Notes: generated by a model from the letters alone, not told the origin. 64,000 nt of DNA from Epiperipatus broadwayi (GCA_028023455.1 JAQFVV010012422.1:7189710-7253709); one strand, 5' to 3'. Shown: positions 45,697-59,766, numbered from the stretch's first letter. Program-made: numbers and translations.

Positions 45697-47151
45697 GTGT
45701 GCGGGAAATGAAAAGTGAATTATTCTGACAGCTGGAGAACTGAATAATGACACACAGATTGGTTGAAATATAATTCTTTTGTTTTACCGCTGGCTATTTT
45801 TTCAAACATTTTTCTTATATTTTTCTTCAGTTATTAACATTATTTTTAATTTTTCATTACATTTAACCAATTTGAATCTAAAATTATTCAATTTTTAGAA
45901 GCTGAATTTAAAAAATTCTGTGTATTTTAGATTAATATTTTAACAATAGAAACCGATTGGAAATGAAACTGACGAATAATATTGTTCTCAGATTTAAGTA
46001 GTGGACCAATACAAAAATTAGTCAAAGATTAAGTAAGTTGAAGGAATCAGTTAATTAAACCATGAAAGAGCAAAACAGTGTTATAGGAATGCCATGTTAT
46101 AGGAAGATTTTCTTCTCAGATTATGTTAGAGTGAAACTGTGTTGTAAGAATGCTATGTCATATGGGGGCTGCTTGCATATCTATCAAACTGAGTTCAATT
46201 TATTGAATTTGATATAGAATAACAGTTGAATGATTAGAAAAAGTCACTAGAGAGAGCAATGGACTGCATTACAGTATGGGAAGGTTTTAATGTTATATGA
46301 ATTGCAGAGTTGCATGAGATTTTGATTTTTATAATTTAATTGGAAATGCTCTTCAAGATGACAAGTTATAAACTAACTATAGCTGTTATTTATTTAGTAA
46401 TATAAAGAAAAATGGTAGAATTAATTTTGGTATTTTGTTTTAATAAACATATATATCAAAACTCCATAAATATGTAATAATGCTAATGTTATTTACTTGT
46501 GCCCTCTATAGAAAATTTTTAATATTTCGAGAGGCAATATTTGACGAAAATAGAAAAAAAAAACAACTAACTACTTCCTAAACAAAGTTTTTGTCAATCA
46601 AACCTGATATTATCGATAGCTCAGAAAATCAGTTTAGACTTCAACAATATAATCGCACAATTACTGTTAACTATGTTTAAAAAATTGAATATGATCTTAA
46701 AGCTTGATTGGAAATTTAGAAGAAATTTAACTAAAGATTCCTTTGTATTAGCTTAAAGTTATTAAATAAAGCAGAGCCCTTAAACAAACGTAAGTTAACT
46801 AACCTTGCTTTTAAAGTAAATGTTGAAATAATTAATTAATTATTTTAATTTATGTGATATTTAATTAATTATTTATTTATTTAAATGTCTACTTAAATGT
46901 TCTGCGTTAAACTGATATAAAATACTTTTTAGTTAAATTTGAACTTTACTAGCATAATTTAATAATGTTTGGACGTTTTTGGGATCTTAACTCATTTCCT
47001 GAACCACTGATGACGTCAGATTTGATTGACAGAAAGGTTTGATTGATAGAAATAAATATCTAATGAAAAGTGAATTGGTTTCACCAAGTGTTAGCCACTT
47101 AATAGAAGGTGTAATATTTTAAATACAAGTATATTTTATACACCTGGAGTC
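45697..47151. other. AT-rich intergenic sequence
   Basis: The motif ATGTCATATGGGGGCTGC at 46154-46171 is the inverse of one at 42427 (see findings). Nothing else is recognised. Confidence 0.5.
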
Positions 47152-47254
47152 TAGATTAATATAGGGGGAACACAGACTTTCAAGCTCCCTTCAGCCATCC
47201 ATTCTGACTTAAAGTCAACATAAGCATGACAATAATATTGGCATTAACAATCCA
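47152..47254 (+). repeat. R1 dispersed repeat, internally deleted copy
   Basis: The 5' end of R1 (AACACAGACTTTCAAGCTCC, TTCAGCCATCCATTCTGAC) is joined directly to the R1 spacer motif (GACAATAATATTGGCATTAA), which in the copy at 20862-21556 lies between the arms. The family core is missing. Confidence 0.55.
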
Positions 47255-47258
47255 TTAA

Positions 47259-47443
47259 ACATCACATGATCACCATTTCCTAAGCTAACACCGGCTGTTA
47301 AAACAATAGAAAGTCTCCATACAGAAATGCCACCCACCAGCCAGTGGAATCACTGGATGCACCAGGTGACACCATTGTGTAAGGAAAGTTTGCTACTGTT
47401 TTAACATCTTATGTAAGCACAGAAAACAGTCATCATGTGATGT
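47259..47443. mobile_element. 185-bp MITE flanked by TTAA
   Basis: The ends are ACATCACATGATCACC and, inverted, ACATCACATGATGACT, with imperfect inverted arms of about 80 bp. TTAA occurs directly on both sides (47255-47258 and 47444-47447), the target duplication of piggyBac-type elements. Arm sequences (GTCTCCATACAGAAATGCCA, TTAAAACAGTAGCAAAC) match the fold-back at 12404-12640. Not coding. Confidence 0.7.
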
Positions 47444-47447
47444 TTAA

Positions 47448-48589
47448 TACTTTAATACCAATCATGACCATAGTATTATGATAATTATGGTTATTACAGA
47501 ACCAAAGACAGTAAAATGTACAGATATTGAACTAAATTCAGATCTGTATGACTATACAAACAAATGAGCTAGGATTGAAAATGTTATTGTGTTTTTATTT
47601 TAGACTCATAGCTCCATAGTTATCTAAAAAGGTAAAAGGTGCCAGCTAGAGAGTTGCATTAGATCTTTTAAGATTTAGGTGCATTGCTCTCAGATCCGAG
47701 GCTTTTCAGTGATGAAAGCCACAAGCTACAAACTAGTCTGAGGATAATGGATGAGTAGGCACTAGATAGGGATTTTATATTTATAGTGAAATACACAAAC
47801 CTTCTTGCATCCAATGATTACTCTGCTTGCACTGAGTGGCACTACTGTATGGAGAAGTCGCTACTATCTTAAACTGTATTTTTATTAAATAATAAGACTG
47901 TCATTATGATATTAATAAAATAAACAATCAAATGATTTTTATGGCTTGAGAATTTATATGAGGTTAGAGGGCTGGGAATGTCAGAACTGAAATCAATTTG
48001 AGGATCTTATGCTCCAAAATTTGACATTCTCTACACTAAACTATCCAAGACATTATAATATCCATTCAAAATGAATATGTTTTCACAATGTACCAAACAG
48101 TTTTGTGGTATATGAGTAGTTTATTTGCCTTGCTCCCTGCACTGACTTTACTCCTTTAAATAATTTCTAGGGGCAACATTTTTTCTAAATCGTTACTTCT
48201 CATTGATGATTTGCCATTTCTTCTTTGACTGTTATCTGAGAACTAATGCTATTTTTAAAAAAAGCTGAGGATTTTTTTCACTCAACACAAAGAAATTTGA
48301 TAAATTTTTATTTTCTACCATAGCATCTCATCAATTAAGGTAATTTTAATGTTAGTAGGAAAATAACAAAATTATTCTACAATATTACATACTTTTGTTA
48401 ATTTGTATTTATGGCTGCCCCCCCCCCCCCCCAAGTAATCATTATTCCAGATATTTTCAAATCCATTCTCATCTAAGATGTCTGATTAATTTTTTTCACA
48501 AAAGATCTCTAGTTTATCTTCACCAAAATGTTTTCTTTTTCAGTACATGTTAGTACTCTTTTCATTTAAAATCTATGTTGTGTTACTTG
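47448..48589. other. Intergenic with MITE fragment
   Basis: At 47800-47880, CATCCAATGATTACTCTGCT, GAGTGGCACTACTGTATGGA and AGTCGCTACTATCTTAAA match the right arm of the fold-back MITE. A C-run lies at 48418-48432. No gene. Confidence 0.5.
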
Positions 48590-48700
48590 GTGCGCTGATA
48601 GAGTGACGGCCTCTGCTGCTTAAGATCCATGGATTGGGGCTCACTTCTAGGGTTCAATTTTTGTACAAACTTTCAAACAATAAATCATACAATTATTATT
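48590..48700 (+). repeat. Second SINE-like repeat, copy c
   Basis: TTGGTGCGCTGATAGAGTGA, then AGATCCATGGATTGGGGCTC, GGGTTCAATTTTTGTACA and CAAACAATAAATCAT. The 3' end matches 10210-10240. GGGTTCAATTT resembles a decayed box B. Confidence 0.4.
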
Positions 48701-48721
48701 ATTGTTATTTATAAACTATAT

Positions 48722-48845
48722 TAAATATTATATGGTCACCATTCTTTATGTTTACAAAGCTGTTTATTGCTCACTCTGACTTGCGCTGGGTGGCGCTACT
48801 GTTTGGAGAGTTTAGCCTCTGTATATTAAATATTCTTAATTGATT
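48722..48845. repeat. MITE fragment
   Basis: TATGGTCACCATTCTTTATG followed by TGGCGCTACTGTTTGGAGAG and TTTAGCCTCTGTATATTAAA is a diverged, partial copy of the fold-back MITE. Confidence 0.45.
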
Positions 48846-51135
48846 GTGACTTTATTGGTTATATTTTGCTCTCTCTTTTTTATCTGCCACTTCTTTTTTA
48901 ATATCTGTGCAGTTAAGCACAGGAATAATCTTTGGAAATATTTTTTTTTTGATTGAAGCTTGGCCTGCCATTTCTGGTTTATAAACATCACATGACCTCC
49001 CAAGCAATTAATTAATTGATTGTATATATTTTTAGCCTCTGGATATTCTTATTTTTCTACCTATAGTGGCTACATTATGTTTAGACAACTATTTTTTTAC
49101 TTTTTTTAATGGACCATTTTTGAGTTTTTTGGCTCTTGAATAAATTATTTGTTCCTGCCATATTTTTATTTTACGGACCTCGGCTTTACAGACTATACGT
49201 AGATACTGTATAAGCTTGCCGTTAATTGCAGTATGTTTTCACATCCACAATATGTATATAATCGGGCATTTACTATTATTTATTCTTTTTTCTTGGGGGG
49301 GGGGGTTATTTTTTCTTTGATCGTCTTCTCTCATCTTTTGAGTTTAAAAATATGTCAAGTTGTCCAGGAAATCCTTAGATGTTTGAGGAAACGTTTCATG
49401 TTCCTCCGTGATTCAAACCCAGGTCATAAATGGATTTACTCGCTATTTCATTTTAAAGACACAACGATGCTGACTTCAAAGGATTTTGGCATAAGACATT
49501 GCAGACAGGAAATAAAAATATTTTTGATCATCATCAGCACTTCCGTTACTTTTCCTCTGTAGGTAACAAATGTCAGTATAGTCTTCCGAATAAGAATTAC
49601 TACAAAGAGAATGCTAAAGTGAAGAGAGTGTGTTGAAAGACACGTGACGTTCCAAGCATTAACTATTTGACATTTTTTTCAATAGTAAAATGATATATAT
49701 ATATATTGTATTATTCATTTAGAAAAGTGAACAGTACATTTAATCGCTGCCATTAAAATTAATTGTTAGTATTAACAATCGTTTAACCTTTTTCTCACAC
49801 CGTGCTAAATTATACCAAAATAGAAAAACGTTGTTGTACGGCCTGCGGCATTATTTGATAAAAGAACTGAAAGTTTCTATGAATGAGAATCAAATTGATT
49901 AATTTTATTATAACCGAAATATTTATTTATAAAATATAATCTTAGTTTAGTTAACTAAATACAAAGCTATAAATAATTCCTACAAAACAGAATAGCAGAA
50001 AAAAAAATCTAAAACGATAATAAATGAAATACTAAAAAAAAGATATTTATAAACAATTGTTTGATGTGGAATTCAAATTCAAAGTAGAGCTAAGGATTAT
50101 TGGATGAAAATCTAAGGTTTAGATTGGTGCTCGAACATCACGTGATCTACCTAGCGTGTTGGTGAAGTTTGGAGATTATTTCAATAGTAAAATATTTACC
50201 CAGTGAGTTCAAGACTTGCAGCTAATCCAATAGCTATGTAATATGGGTATGCATAAGAATATTTAGGAGTTTATAGCTGAAGGGAAAGGTTCCAGATTAA
50301 TATGGATTGACCAGATAAGACTGATTATGCCCCTAATAAAACCAAAACTTCCTTAATGTGAAGTAGCCGTCACCAACGATGAGGGAGACCCCGTGCATTT
50401 AGAGACTTACTTTGCACTTTATTTAATAGCTTGATGTTAACTAAGGGAAGAAAGGGGTGGTTGGAAAGTTGTTTTTTGGATTAATTTCCAATTCAAAAAA
50501 ACATCTAGGATTATATTTATTCTGCTATTTTGACGGTCAAATAAACTTTAGAACTATAATTTAAAAACTAACAACGATACCTTGTTATAAGATTACGAAA
50601 ACCAATGTTATCTAATATTATAGCAACTACTTGATAGACTACTGTGTATTTCAATTTGTCAGGGTTTCCAGGTTTTTTATTTTGCTTAACTTAAATTCAA
50701 AAACTGAAGAATATACAGACTAATAGCTCACTACTAGGCCAAGTTCTTCCTATTAGCCCTCCAATGAGAAAAAGTAAAGGAAAAGGCCTTACCCATCAAA
50801 ATTTCAATTTCTATGCAGTCATTATTTTATTATATTTTCATCTTTGTTTTATAATCTAACTAAAGATGGCTAGATATCCAAAACCAACAAATATTGAATA
50901 GTTAAGTAAATTGGATGGGAACAGTGTTGCCTGAAAAAATCCTAAATCTGGTCGGATATGAATACAAACCCAGATTTGAATTCAGATTATTGAATGATAT
51001 ATAAACAATGCTAACTCTATGATGAAAGACTTCAGATTTTATGTATCTGATGCATACAAAATTCAGTTTATCTATTTGTGATGCTGGATAAGATGGATTG
51101 TCATATGCAAATTCTATTGTGTACATTATAACTTC

Positions 51136-51138
<3 letters not shown>
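48846..51138. other. AT-rich intergenic sequence
   Basis: A G-run lies at 49295-49306. The 109-codon frame at 49233-49562 shows no domain or repeat homology. No gene is called. Confidence 0.45.

Positions 51139-51183
<45 letters not shown>
51139..51183. repeat. (TA)n microsatellite
   Basis: About 22 TA units. It generates spurious Ile/Tyr frames on both strands. Confidence 0.95.
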
Positions 51184-51186
<3 letters not shown>

Positions 51187-51604
51187 ACTAGCCATGCAGA
51201 TCCAGTATTATTACTGTTGTAATGTTATAAGTATCAGAATTTCAAAATATAAAATTACAAATGTAGTTTTCATTATATTAAACTGGATAATTATAGTAGA
51301 CTATTACCAGAATATAGGATAGATATAGAGTTGTTTTAAAACAAGTCAAAGAAGCATCTGCCGTAGGTGATGAGATAGGTACAAAAATATGATAATATTA
51401 AAAAATATTTTTTATTAAATTAATAGTAGAAAAATACTAAATAAAATATATAAAAAAAAGATTTGGGAATATTTTTAATAGAAAGAATATCCTTCCTCTC
51501 CCCGTAAACAAAACACCAAAATTTATATTAATAATTTTTTAGACTGGAGATCCATTTAATAGATAATATTTTCGTAGTGTTATTTTAATTACACCACTCT
51601 CACA

Positions 51605-52535
<931 letters not shown>

Positions 52536-55015
52536 GTAGTGAAAATAATACTACAGAAATATTTACCAAAATTTCATTGACTCTTAAATTTTTTTAATTC
52601 TTTAACCAATTAGTTACTGAATATGCCACATTTTCAAAATAAAGGAAACCACTGCCAGAAATAACACACAAACATTTATTTAAACATATATAAGATTTAA
52701 AATTATTTTAGTATCAGTTTACATTTCAAAATTTAACTTACATTTTTAACTTTGATTTTAGATTTTAATTTACATTTTAATTTTTATAAGTTTGCACAGA
52801 TCGATTTATAAAAGTTTGTTTTATAATGTTGAGTATAGATTGGTTACATAGATTACATGGTTAAAAACATTTCAAAATAAACATAAACGATCAAAATATA
52901 AAGTCATCGATGGAATTGCAGAGGAAAATTTATAAGAAATCCAATGGCATTCATCATAAGATGCCGCATTGACACCAATAACTTAAAAGACATCTGAATA
53001 AATACATTTTAGATACTCACTGAATGTCTATATATTTTGATCAAATATGAAAACCAAAAACATAATTAACCGATAACGAATCCATGCGAGCGTCTATACC
53101 CAACTTAAATTTAATGCATTTAGAGTGTCGAGTATGAATAGACTACATAGATTGCATTTGAAAAGAAAATATTTTATCCCTTATTTAACCTTAGGTCAAA
53201 AGTTCGCAGTTAAACCAACATCAATCCATCTGATATATCGATGCATTCAATGTAATACGAATATGACAGCACAAATATAGGTTAAGAGAAGAAATTGACT
53301 CTCATCCAGATAGGAATACTACATCTATCTGACAAGAAGAGCAATAAAAAAACTCCATAGGAAGGGACTGCGGTCCTTTTTGCTGACTTACAATCCCATC
53401 CATAGGCAAAAGGGGGTGTGCAGCATATACTAGCAATTCTGCTCATAGCGAACCTCATACTACATCTACTAATTACACCAATATATCCAATCCATTGACC
53501 TAATTCAACTACGAAATGAATAACCTAAGATTTCCCTCCCCTAATACAACTTCACAAATCTATATAGTCATTCACGCCTGACTTAAATTTAACAATTATA
53601 TAATTTAGTTTAACGAAAAACAGAAATCATAATAAAAACTTAAAGAACAAAAAAATAAATAAATAAATAAATGGAAATGATTTTACAAAAGAAATACATC
53701 AAATAAAATTATAACTAATTTAGTCAGATAGGAAATTCTTCTATTTAAAATATTGAAAAGTTTAGCATTTAGAGTTCTTTTTGTTTAGAAATGTTCATTA
53801 ATTATATATTTCTTACTGTTTTGAAAAATGTCCATAGTCTCTGATTTCTTGTAATGGAAGGTGTTAATTCCCATGAAGTCATAAGGAGATCGGTGTGCAG
53901 TTAACTGTTGGTCCTTTATGGTTGATGGTATTCTTTCAGGCCTTGATGTCCTGTGGTCTGCAATATCGGAAAACAATGTTTCATTTTTTTTGAACAACTG
54001 AAGGAATTGAAAGTGCGTCTTTCAATCCCTTCTCCTCCAACCCTCTCCGATTTAACACATATCTGTCCTCTCTTAATAATAATTATATTTTTTTTTTCAA
54101 ACCTTTCCTTTTATATTAATTGTGCGGATTAACTCAACATTATGTCATGATGATGAAAACTCTTTCGTTGAGGTCCAATTTCTAAGGGATTTCTTTTTAT
54201 TTGCTATTAGTTTCTATTGTTTTCCTATCTGACCATTGCTTATACATTTAAATGCCCAAGGGCTAGTTCACTTGGACTAATTAAAATAATCATTTCCATT
54301 TTTCAATAATATTAATTAATTTTTTTATCTTTAAATCTTTTAAGTCTTTTTCTTGAAAATTTAGTTTTAAAACTTTTTCTTTTTTTTAAATAAAGTTTCT
54401 TTTTTTAATTTCTCATCTGAGTGATTTTATATATACTAGAGTTTAAATGATTTTTTAATTTTCAATTTTTAATTAGTAAAAAAAAAGTTTTTATTTGCAA
54501 ACTTTTATTTTTTCCTGTTTAATAATAAAAAAAATGTAACGGTATATGTGCCCATTACAATATTTTATAACAGTTCTGTTATATGGCACACAATAGCATA
54601 GTGTGTGCACAAATATATAAAAAGTTAAAAGGAAAAGTAGAAATAAACACAGACATAAACTTTTGTAGATATTTTTCTACATGTCACAGAATAATAACAA
54701 CTATAAAGAGTTAAAAAATTCTGAATTTAAAATAGAATTTTATTATAAATTAAACATTTAAAAAAGATCTAAATATTTTTATTGAATTCTGATTTGAAAT
54801 TAAAAACAAATATGATTTATTTTTGAAATCTTTTAATTAATGCTTGTATACAATTCTCTATCTAACTATAAACATGTAGATAACATCTTTGGTAAAATTT
54901 CAAAGTTGCTTTCAAAAGTGGCTTTTAATTAAAAGTGTTTTCAAAAGAATTAGAAGGATAAAAAGTTTTTTGCCACCTCAGCAGTCCAATACTATAAAAG
55001 GTTTGGATAAAAAGA
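52536..55015. other. AT-rich intergenic sequence
   Basis: A diverged direct repeat (GAGTATAGATTGGTTACATA near 52832; GAGTATGAATAGACTACATA near 53130) suggests an old duplication of about 300 bp. Positions 53280-53480 are less AT-rich, but no frame or family was recognised. Confidence 0.45.
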
Positions 55016-55511
55016 TTATTTCAGTTTGGTTTTAATATTTTTGAGAAGCATCTGGCTAATAACTAGCTGAAAAGCTTGGCTTTTAGTTCTTATTGGAATT
55101 AACTGCAGTTTGTTGGTAGCTGTATCAAAGAGCCAGCCAGAAAAGATGGCTAGCAGAGCTACACAGAAAACTATCATGAGGATATAAGAATGCAAGAAAG
55201 CAGCTGCTCTACAGTTCAATGGTGGAGTTTGAATGCACTTGGAAGATAAGGGTCAACTTTTTTATAATTCATAGCTACTTATATGTTCTGAGAAAACAGA
55301 TAACTTGCCTGGAACAGCTCTAGACAGAAAGGATATCACTGCAGACCAACTTACCTGGATTATATCTATCTCAATGATGATAATCCAAAACCAAATCATG
55401 AAGGGAATCCCATCAGTTGATGAAAAAGTTGTTGTATATACATGTAAGGAAATACAGACAAATGCAGGCATCACATATATATATATATATAATGTGAGTT
55501 GTTTTAAATAA
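55016..55511. other. Overlapping open frames on both strands, unassigned
   Basis: The minus strand has frames at 55016-55219 (hydrophobic, YILMIVFCVALLAIFSGWLF) and 55262-55516 (hydrophobic WFWIIIIEIDII), separated by stops and in different frames. The plus strand has 55305-55511, DRKDITADQLTWIISISMM, with an even, protein-like composition. The plus frame looks more like old coding sequence, and the hydrophobic minus frames may be its shadow. No family is recognised. Confidence 0.2.
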
Positions 55512-55861
55512 TTCATTTTTGAAATGACATTCTAAAAGTGAGATATATAATATAGAATGCTTTAGTCTAAAATCATTTATTAACCTTTAAACTGGTACAA
55601 ATTCTTATTGGCCTAGTGAATTAAAGTTCTAAACTTTTGATTGTTCAATTATAGAATCAGCAGTAAAAATATATTCATCTTTTAATATTATATTCATTTT
55701 AGTTTTGTTTGTAAAAAGCAAATTAATAATTTCCCAGAATATAAAAGTTGAATGAAAGTTTTTCAAAAATAAATTTCTATTTATAATTATAAAAGTATTT
55801 TATAGCAGAGAACCTCAAAAGAATGTTTGTAACCTATTAGAAAATGTTGAGTATGTCAGTG
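55512..55861. other. AT-rich intergenic sequence
   Basis: Nothing is recognised. Confidence 0.5.
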
Positions 55862-56280
55862 ATTTTCTTTCTCAATTTACGTTGGTGTAAAAGTAAATAA
55901 TTTTTTACTAAAATCTTGCTATTTTATTTTTAATAATTATATTTTCAGCATATTTTATCAAAATAATTTATAATATGTAAAAACATACTCTAACACATTC
56001 ATTTTCATTTGAAAATCAAATAAAGAGTTTGGGGCAGTGAAAATTGTTGACAAGTGCTGATTTCATTTTCAATTTATGTTCATGTAAAAGTAAATAATTT
56101 TTATTAAAATCTTAACTATTTTTCTAAAATAATTTTATTTTCAGCATATTTTATCAAAATAATTTATATGTAAAAAAATACTTCAAAAAACCACTCTAAA
56201 ACATTCATTTTCATTTTCAAAATTAAAACAAAGAAGTTGGAGTGGTGAAAATTATTGACAGGCATTCTTCTTTTGTTTGA
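55862..56280. repeat. Tandem duplication, about 200-bp unit x 2
   Basis: Both units hold TGTAAAAGTAAATAATTTTT, TTTTCAGCATATTTTATCAA, AACATTCATTTTCATTT and GTGAAAATTRTTGACA in the same order (from about 55862 and about 56059). The layout resembles the array at 43085-45696, but sequence identity is weak. Confidence 0.65.
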
Positions 56281-58640
56281 AATGAGAACCAACCAATCAG
56301 CATCTAGAAAAGTCTGCCTTCTCCCATTGTTGTACCTTCAAATCTATATGTTATTGATTTTTTACTTATAAAATAATTGTAGAGAGGCAGCATCTTACAA
56401 TACTTTTTAAGCTTTAAAATGAGCATAAATTCACTACGATATTGTAAAAATTACTGTTTTTAGAGTGAATTAAAGCCATCAATGAATTTACTTGAAGCAG
56501 ACAGTCAACAAATTAAAATTTAAAAAACATTATAATTAAGAGTCAAGAATAATTTATTGACCATCCTAATTTTTTTTTAAAAAAGATTTCCAAAAATCTT
56601 TTAGTCTAGAAAAAAAAGACATTTTAAATTTAAAAATGTATATCTATTTAAAAAGTAAACTATTGTGTAAGAATTAAATAACATGATTCATATTTTTAAT
56701 ATACTTTCAATATTGAATTAATTATGAAAAATATATTATTGTGACAAGTTAAAAATATTATATGATATAAATGCCAAAGTGCATATACATTCCTATATGT
56801 GCAACATATATGTTAAATCAAGAATTAATTGCATATTGTAAACTTAATTTTATCTTGACAAAAATGAAATATATGATATATGTGTCAGTGTGTGCTGCAA
56901 TTCAATATGCACACACATGTAAGTTAAATATGTTATTTAATTACATATTTTTATTTCTTGGCATTCAAATATGTTCATTTTTTTTAAATATTCTATCACA
57001 TGCTTGTGTGTGTGGATATATAGAGGTGTTGTGGGTTGGAACACACCTGTGAATAACAATGTAATAAATTGAAATTTGTTTTTATGTTGATCAATACATA
57101 TATGTACATTTTGATAATTTATTGTATGTTGATTAAAATATATTAATCAAATGTACTGCACATCTGTGTGCATATATATCAATGAGTGTCATATAGATAT
57201 ATATAAGTAAATTTTAATCATTTATAGTATTTTTATACAACTTAAAATTTTAATCATTTTTTTATTATTAAATGTCAATTCAAATATGTTCTGCCACATG
57301 TCTGTGCATTGATTGTGTTTTAAATGAACCTGTATGAACATATATGTAAACTATAATGTAATAACTTAAATTTTCTATATTAATCAAAATCAGAAGGTTT
57401 ACATATGTAGAACTGTATTCTAAAGACCTTAATTTCTTTAGTGTTATTAATAAACTTGTATGTTATTTTTAAAAATATTCCAGAGACTTAATTCTAATTT
57501 TTTTTAGATTATTATATTGCATCATCTCTTGGTCACAGTACAGTAATAGAGCATGTGTTCTCTGAGCTAGATTTGAGCATAACAGTCTGATATATGGAAG
57601 GAGGTATATATTTTAGTGCAGAGGCATTGCAGTTTGACATGGTCCTGGTTTTGGCATGAGGATTATATTCTTCAAAGTCCATGCACTACATTTTATTTTA
57701 GTCTTATTAGAAATTAAGTTTATAGCTGGCCAGTACATTAATGGTACTAAGTGGCCAGAGCATTGATGATGATCAGTATCTTTTCATATTCCAGCATTAT
57801 TGTTTTTATTATGTATTCTGATGGATGAGCACTTAAGATGGTGCATCCAAATTAAGGTTTAAATAATTGCCCTAGCTGGCAAAGCCCAAATAGTTGACCA
57901 GGTTTACAGTAGACCCATTTCAAATCCAGCCACAAGATGGACTGTTGATTTATTATATTGATGTATTTTGATTCATCATTCATGATAATGAATGGTATTT
58001 TGAGTATTACTAGTATTACTTATGCTTTTACTTTACTTACTTTATAATGCTGGTTGATTTATTTAATATTTATAGAAGCTCTAAGGAATTATCTGGCTGA
58101 TCTCATATGATCTCACAGAGAGATCTCATGATCTTTATGATCTCACTGTAATATCTTAAATATAATCCTTTTTATACTTTTTTGTAAATTAAAATATTTT
58201 ATTTTAAACTGTGAATGATTTTTTATCACTACAGGGATGACCGTCTCCATATTCCCCATCCTGTTACAATACCAAACCCATAAACACAAGCAAGCAAAAA
58301 TCTCAAAAAACAAAAGAAAGAAATAACAATTAATATTAAATTTGTTTGTTTATTAATTCAGCATAAAATTTTATAAATATCAAAATGACATCATCAATGC
58401 AAATAAAAGCATGGATTTAAAATCCAGACATCAAAAAGTCAAAGATGAGACACTATAGAATAACTTGGCTTTTAAGAAAAAATAAAGGCAAATAAATTTC
58501 ATCTTCAAGAAAATCCTCAATATCAAAGCTCATAAGCCACTATAATCACAACCTGATAAAGTGACCAAAGAAACCCACCACTAATTCCATAAAATTAATA
58601 TTTCTAAACCAAGTTATAAGCTAGGAAAGAATAAATCAAG
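56281..58640. other. AT-rich intergenic sequence
   Basis: A tRNA-like stretch may lie at 57875-57945 (TAGCTGGCAAAGCCC, then TTTCAAATCCAGCC). GATCTCA repeats cluster at 58098-58145. No gene is recognised. Confidence 0.45.
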
Positions 58641-58647
58641 CATTGTA

Positions 58648-58746
58648 TTGGTGGTCGAGAGGTCAGTGACAGCTGCTTTACAAGAAGTTGTCCCAGTTAG
58701 CAGGTTCGCTTCCTGGCTGATGCTATGACATTTGAAAAAAAAAAAA
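58648..58746 (+). mobile_element. tRNA-derived SINE, copy 5
   Basis: The box A-like GGTGGTCGAGAGGTCAGTG starts near 58650, and the box B-like GGTTCGCTTCC is near 58704. It ends CTGATGCTATGACATTTG plus a long A-run. A short duplication CATTGTA lies at 58641-58647 and 58747-58753. A family-type CAAGCATTG remnant precedes it. Confidence 0.8.
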
Positions 58747-58753
58747 CATTGTA

Positions 58754-59297
58754 GGGATGGAACTTCTCATCATACAACCATGACTTTCCAACATGAATAT
58801 CAATTAAAATCAATATTCTGATGACCATGCCAGTGAAAAGATCTAAAATGTGCTATGATCAATTAAGGAAATTATCTCAGCACAGGAAAGATAGTTTATA
58901 AAAGAGTCTGAGTCACCACTGCAAAGATCCAAATAGCAACCAAATACTATCAGATGAACAATCACCCAGTTAATGCAAAAGAACTTTCCTAAAGGCAAAG
59001 ATACCTGGATGTTTTCCAATATGAACTATAAGATCGTGAACTGTGGCTAGACTACATTGGAACTACTTCCGGTTTGTCGGCGTCATTTGCACCCTTCGGT
59101 GCTCATTTGATGATGTGCTATTTTCTTTCTTTGCTGACGTAAAAAGTATAATGATGACGTCGAAGAAAATATGGCCGTTTTTAGCTATATATGTTAGCTT
59201 TCAAACGATCTTTATTTCAAAAAAATCGGTCGAAATTTAGATTTTTGGCGAATTTTTTAATCAACCACAGTATTTAATTTGGTAAAACTGACTTTTA
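58754..59297. other. Intergenic; CpG-bearing unclassified segment
   Basis: From 59035 the sequence turns GC- and CpG-richer (CTTCCGGTTTGTCGGCGTCA, GATGACGTCGAAG) right up to the Merlin-derived palindrome, suggesting the end of another, unidentified element. A 65-codon frame at 59043 has no recognised domain. Confidence 0.4.
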
Positions 59298-59563
59298 GCG
59301 TCCCAAACAAATGGCGAACAATTGGCCCTCTATTTTTAAAAAACTGAACTAACTACTTTTTCCCACCTAAAAAAAAAAGTGTATGTAACTATATCCAAGT
59401 GTAAATGCTAATAAAAAAAAAGTTAAAATAAATACTTACATTTACATGCGTATTTTTCACTTATAGCGGTCTTTGCTGTATATAGAACTGTAAATAAATG
59501 ACGTATATTAACTCTAAATGTTTTCACATAAAGAAGAATAAATAAAAAAATTAACTTACATTT

Positions 59564-59766
59564 TTAGGAGTAGTTGGAAGCCACACAAGCGAGAAAATGC
59601 ACGAAAAGGTCGTCGCGTGCGTGCAGATTTCTGAAACAAAATTCATGCAGGTAGGATGAGTACAAAGGTCTGCTCATCCCAAATTGGTATTTTAGCTTAT
59701 GCTTTGCTCTCATCCACAGATTTTCAACATTATTGGTGTGTATATCCTCGTCATCTGGATCAAATA
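59564..59766 (-). pseudogene. Merlin transposase C-terminus, minus copy
   Basis: The fragment runs FDPDDEDIHTNNVENLWMRA, KHKLKYQFGMSRPLYSSYL, HEFCFRNL and HARDDLFVHFLACVASNYS, to a stop at 59564. HTN-(V/I)-E-x-x-W is the signature of the IS1595/ISXO2 and Merlin DDE domain, with the final catalytic Glu just after HTN. The upstream catalytic residues are missing from this arm, so it cannot be active. Its C-terminus keeps the original frame and serves as reference for the damaged plus copy. Confidence 0.8.

Noticed and set aside
49233-49562. 109-codon frame
   Set aside because: It has an ordinary length for chance, with a G-run giving polyglycine, no homology that I recognise and no supporting signals.
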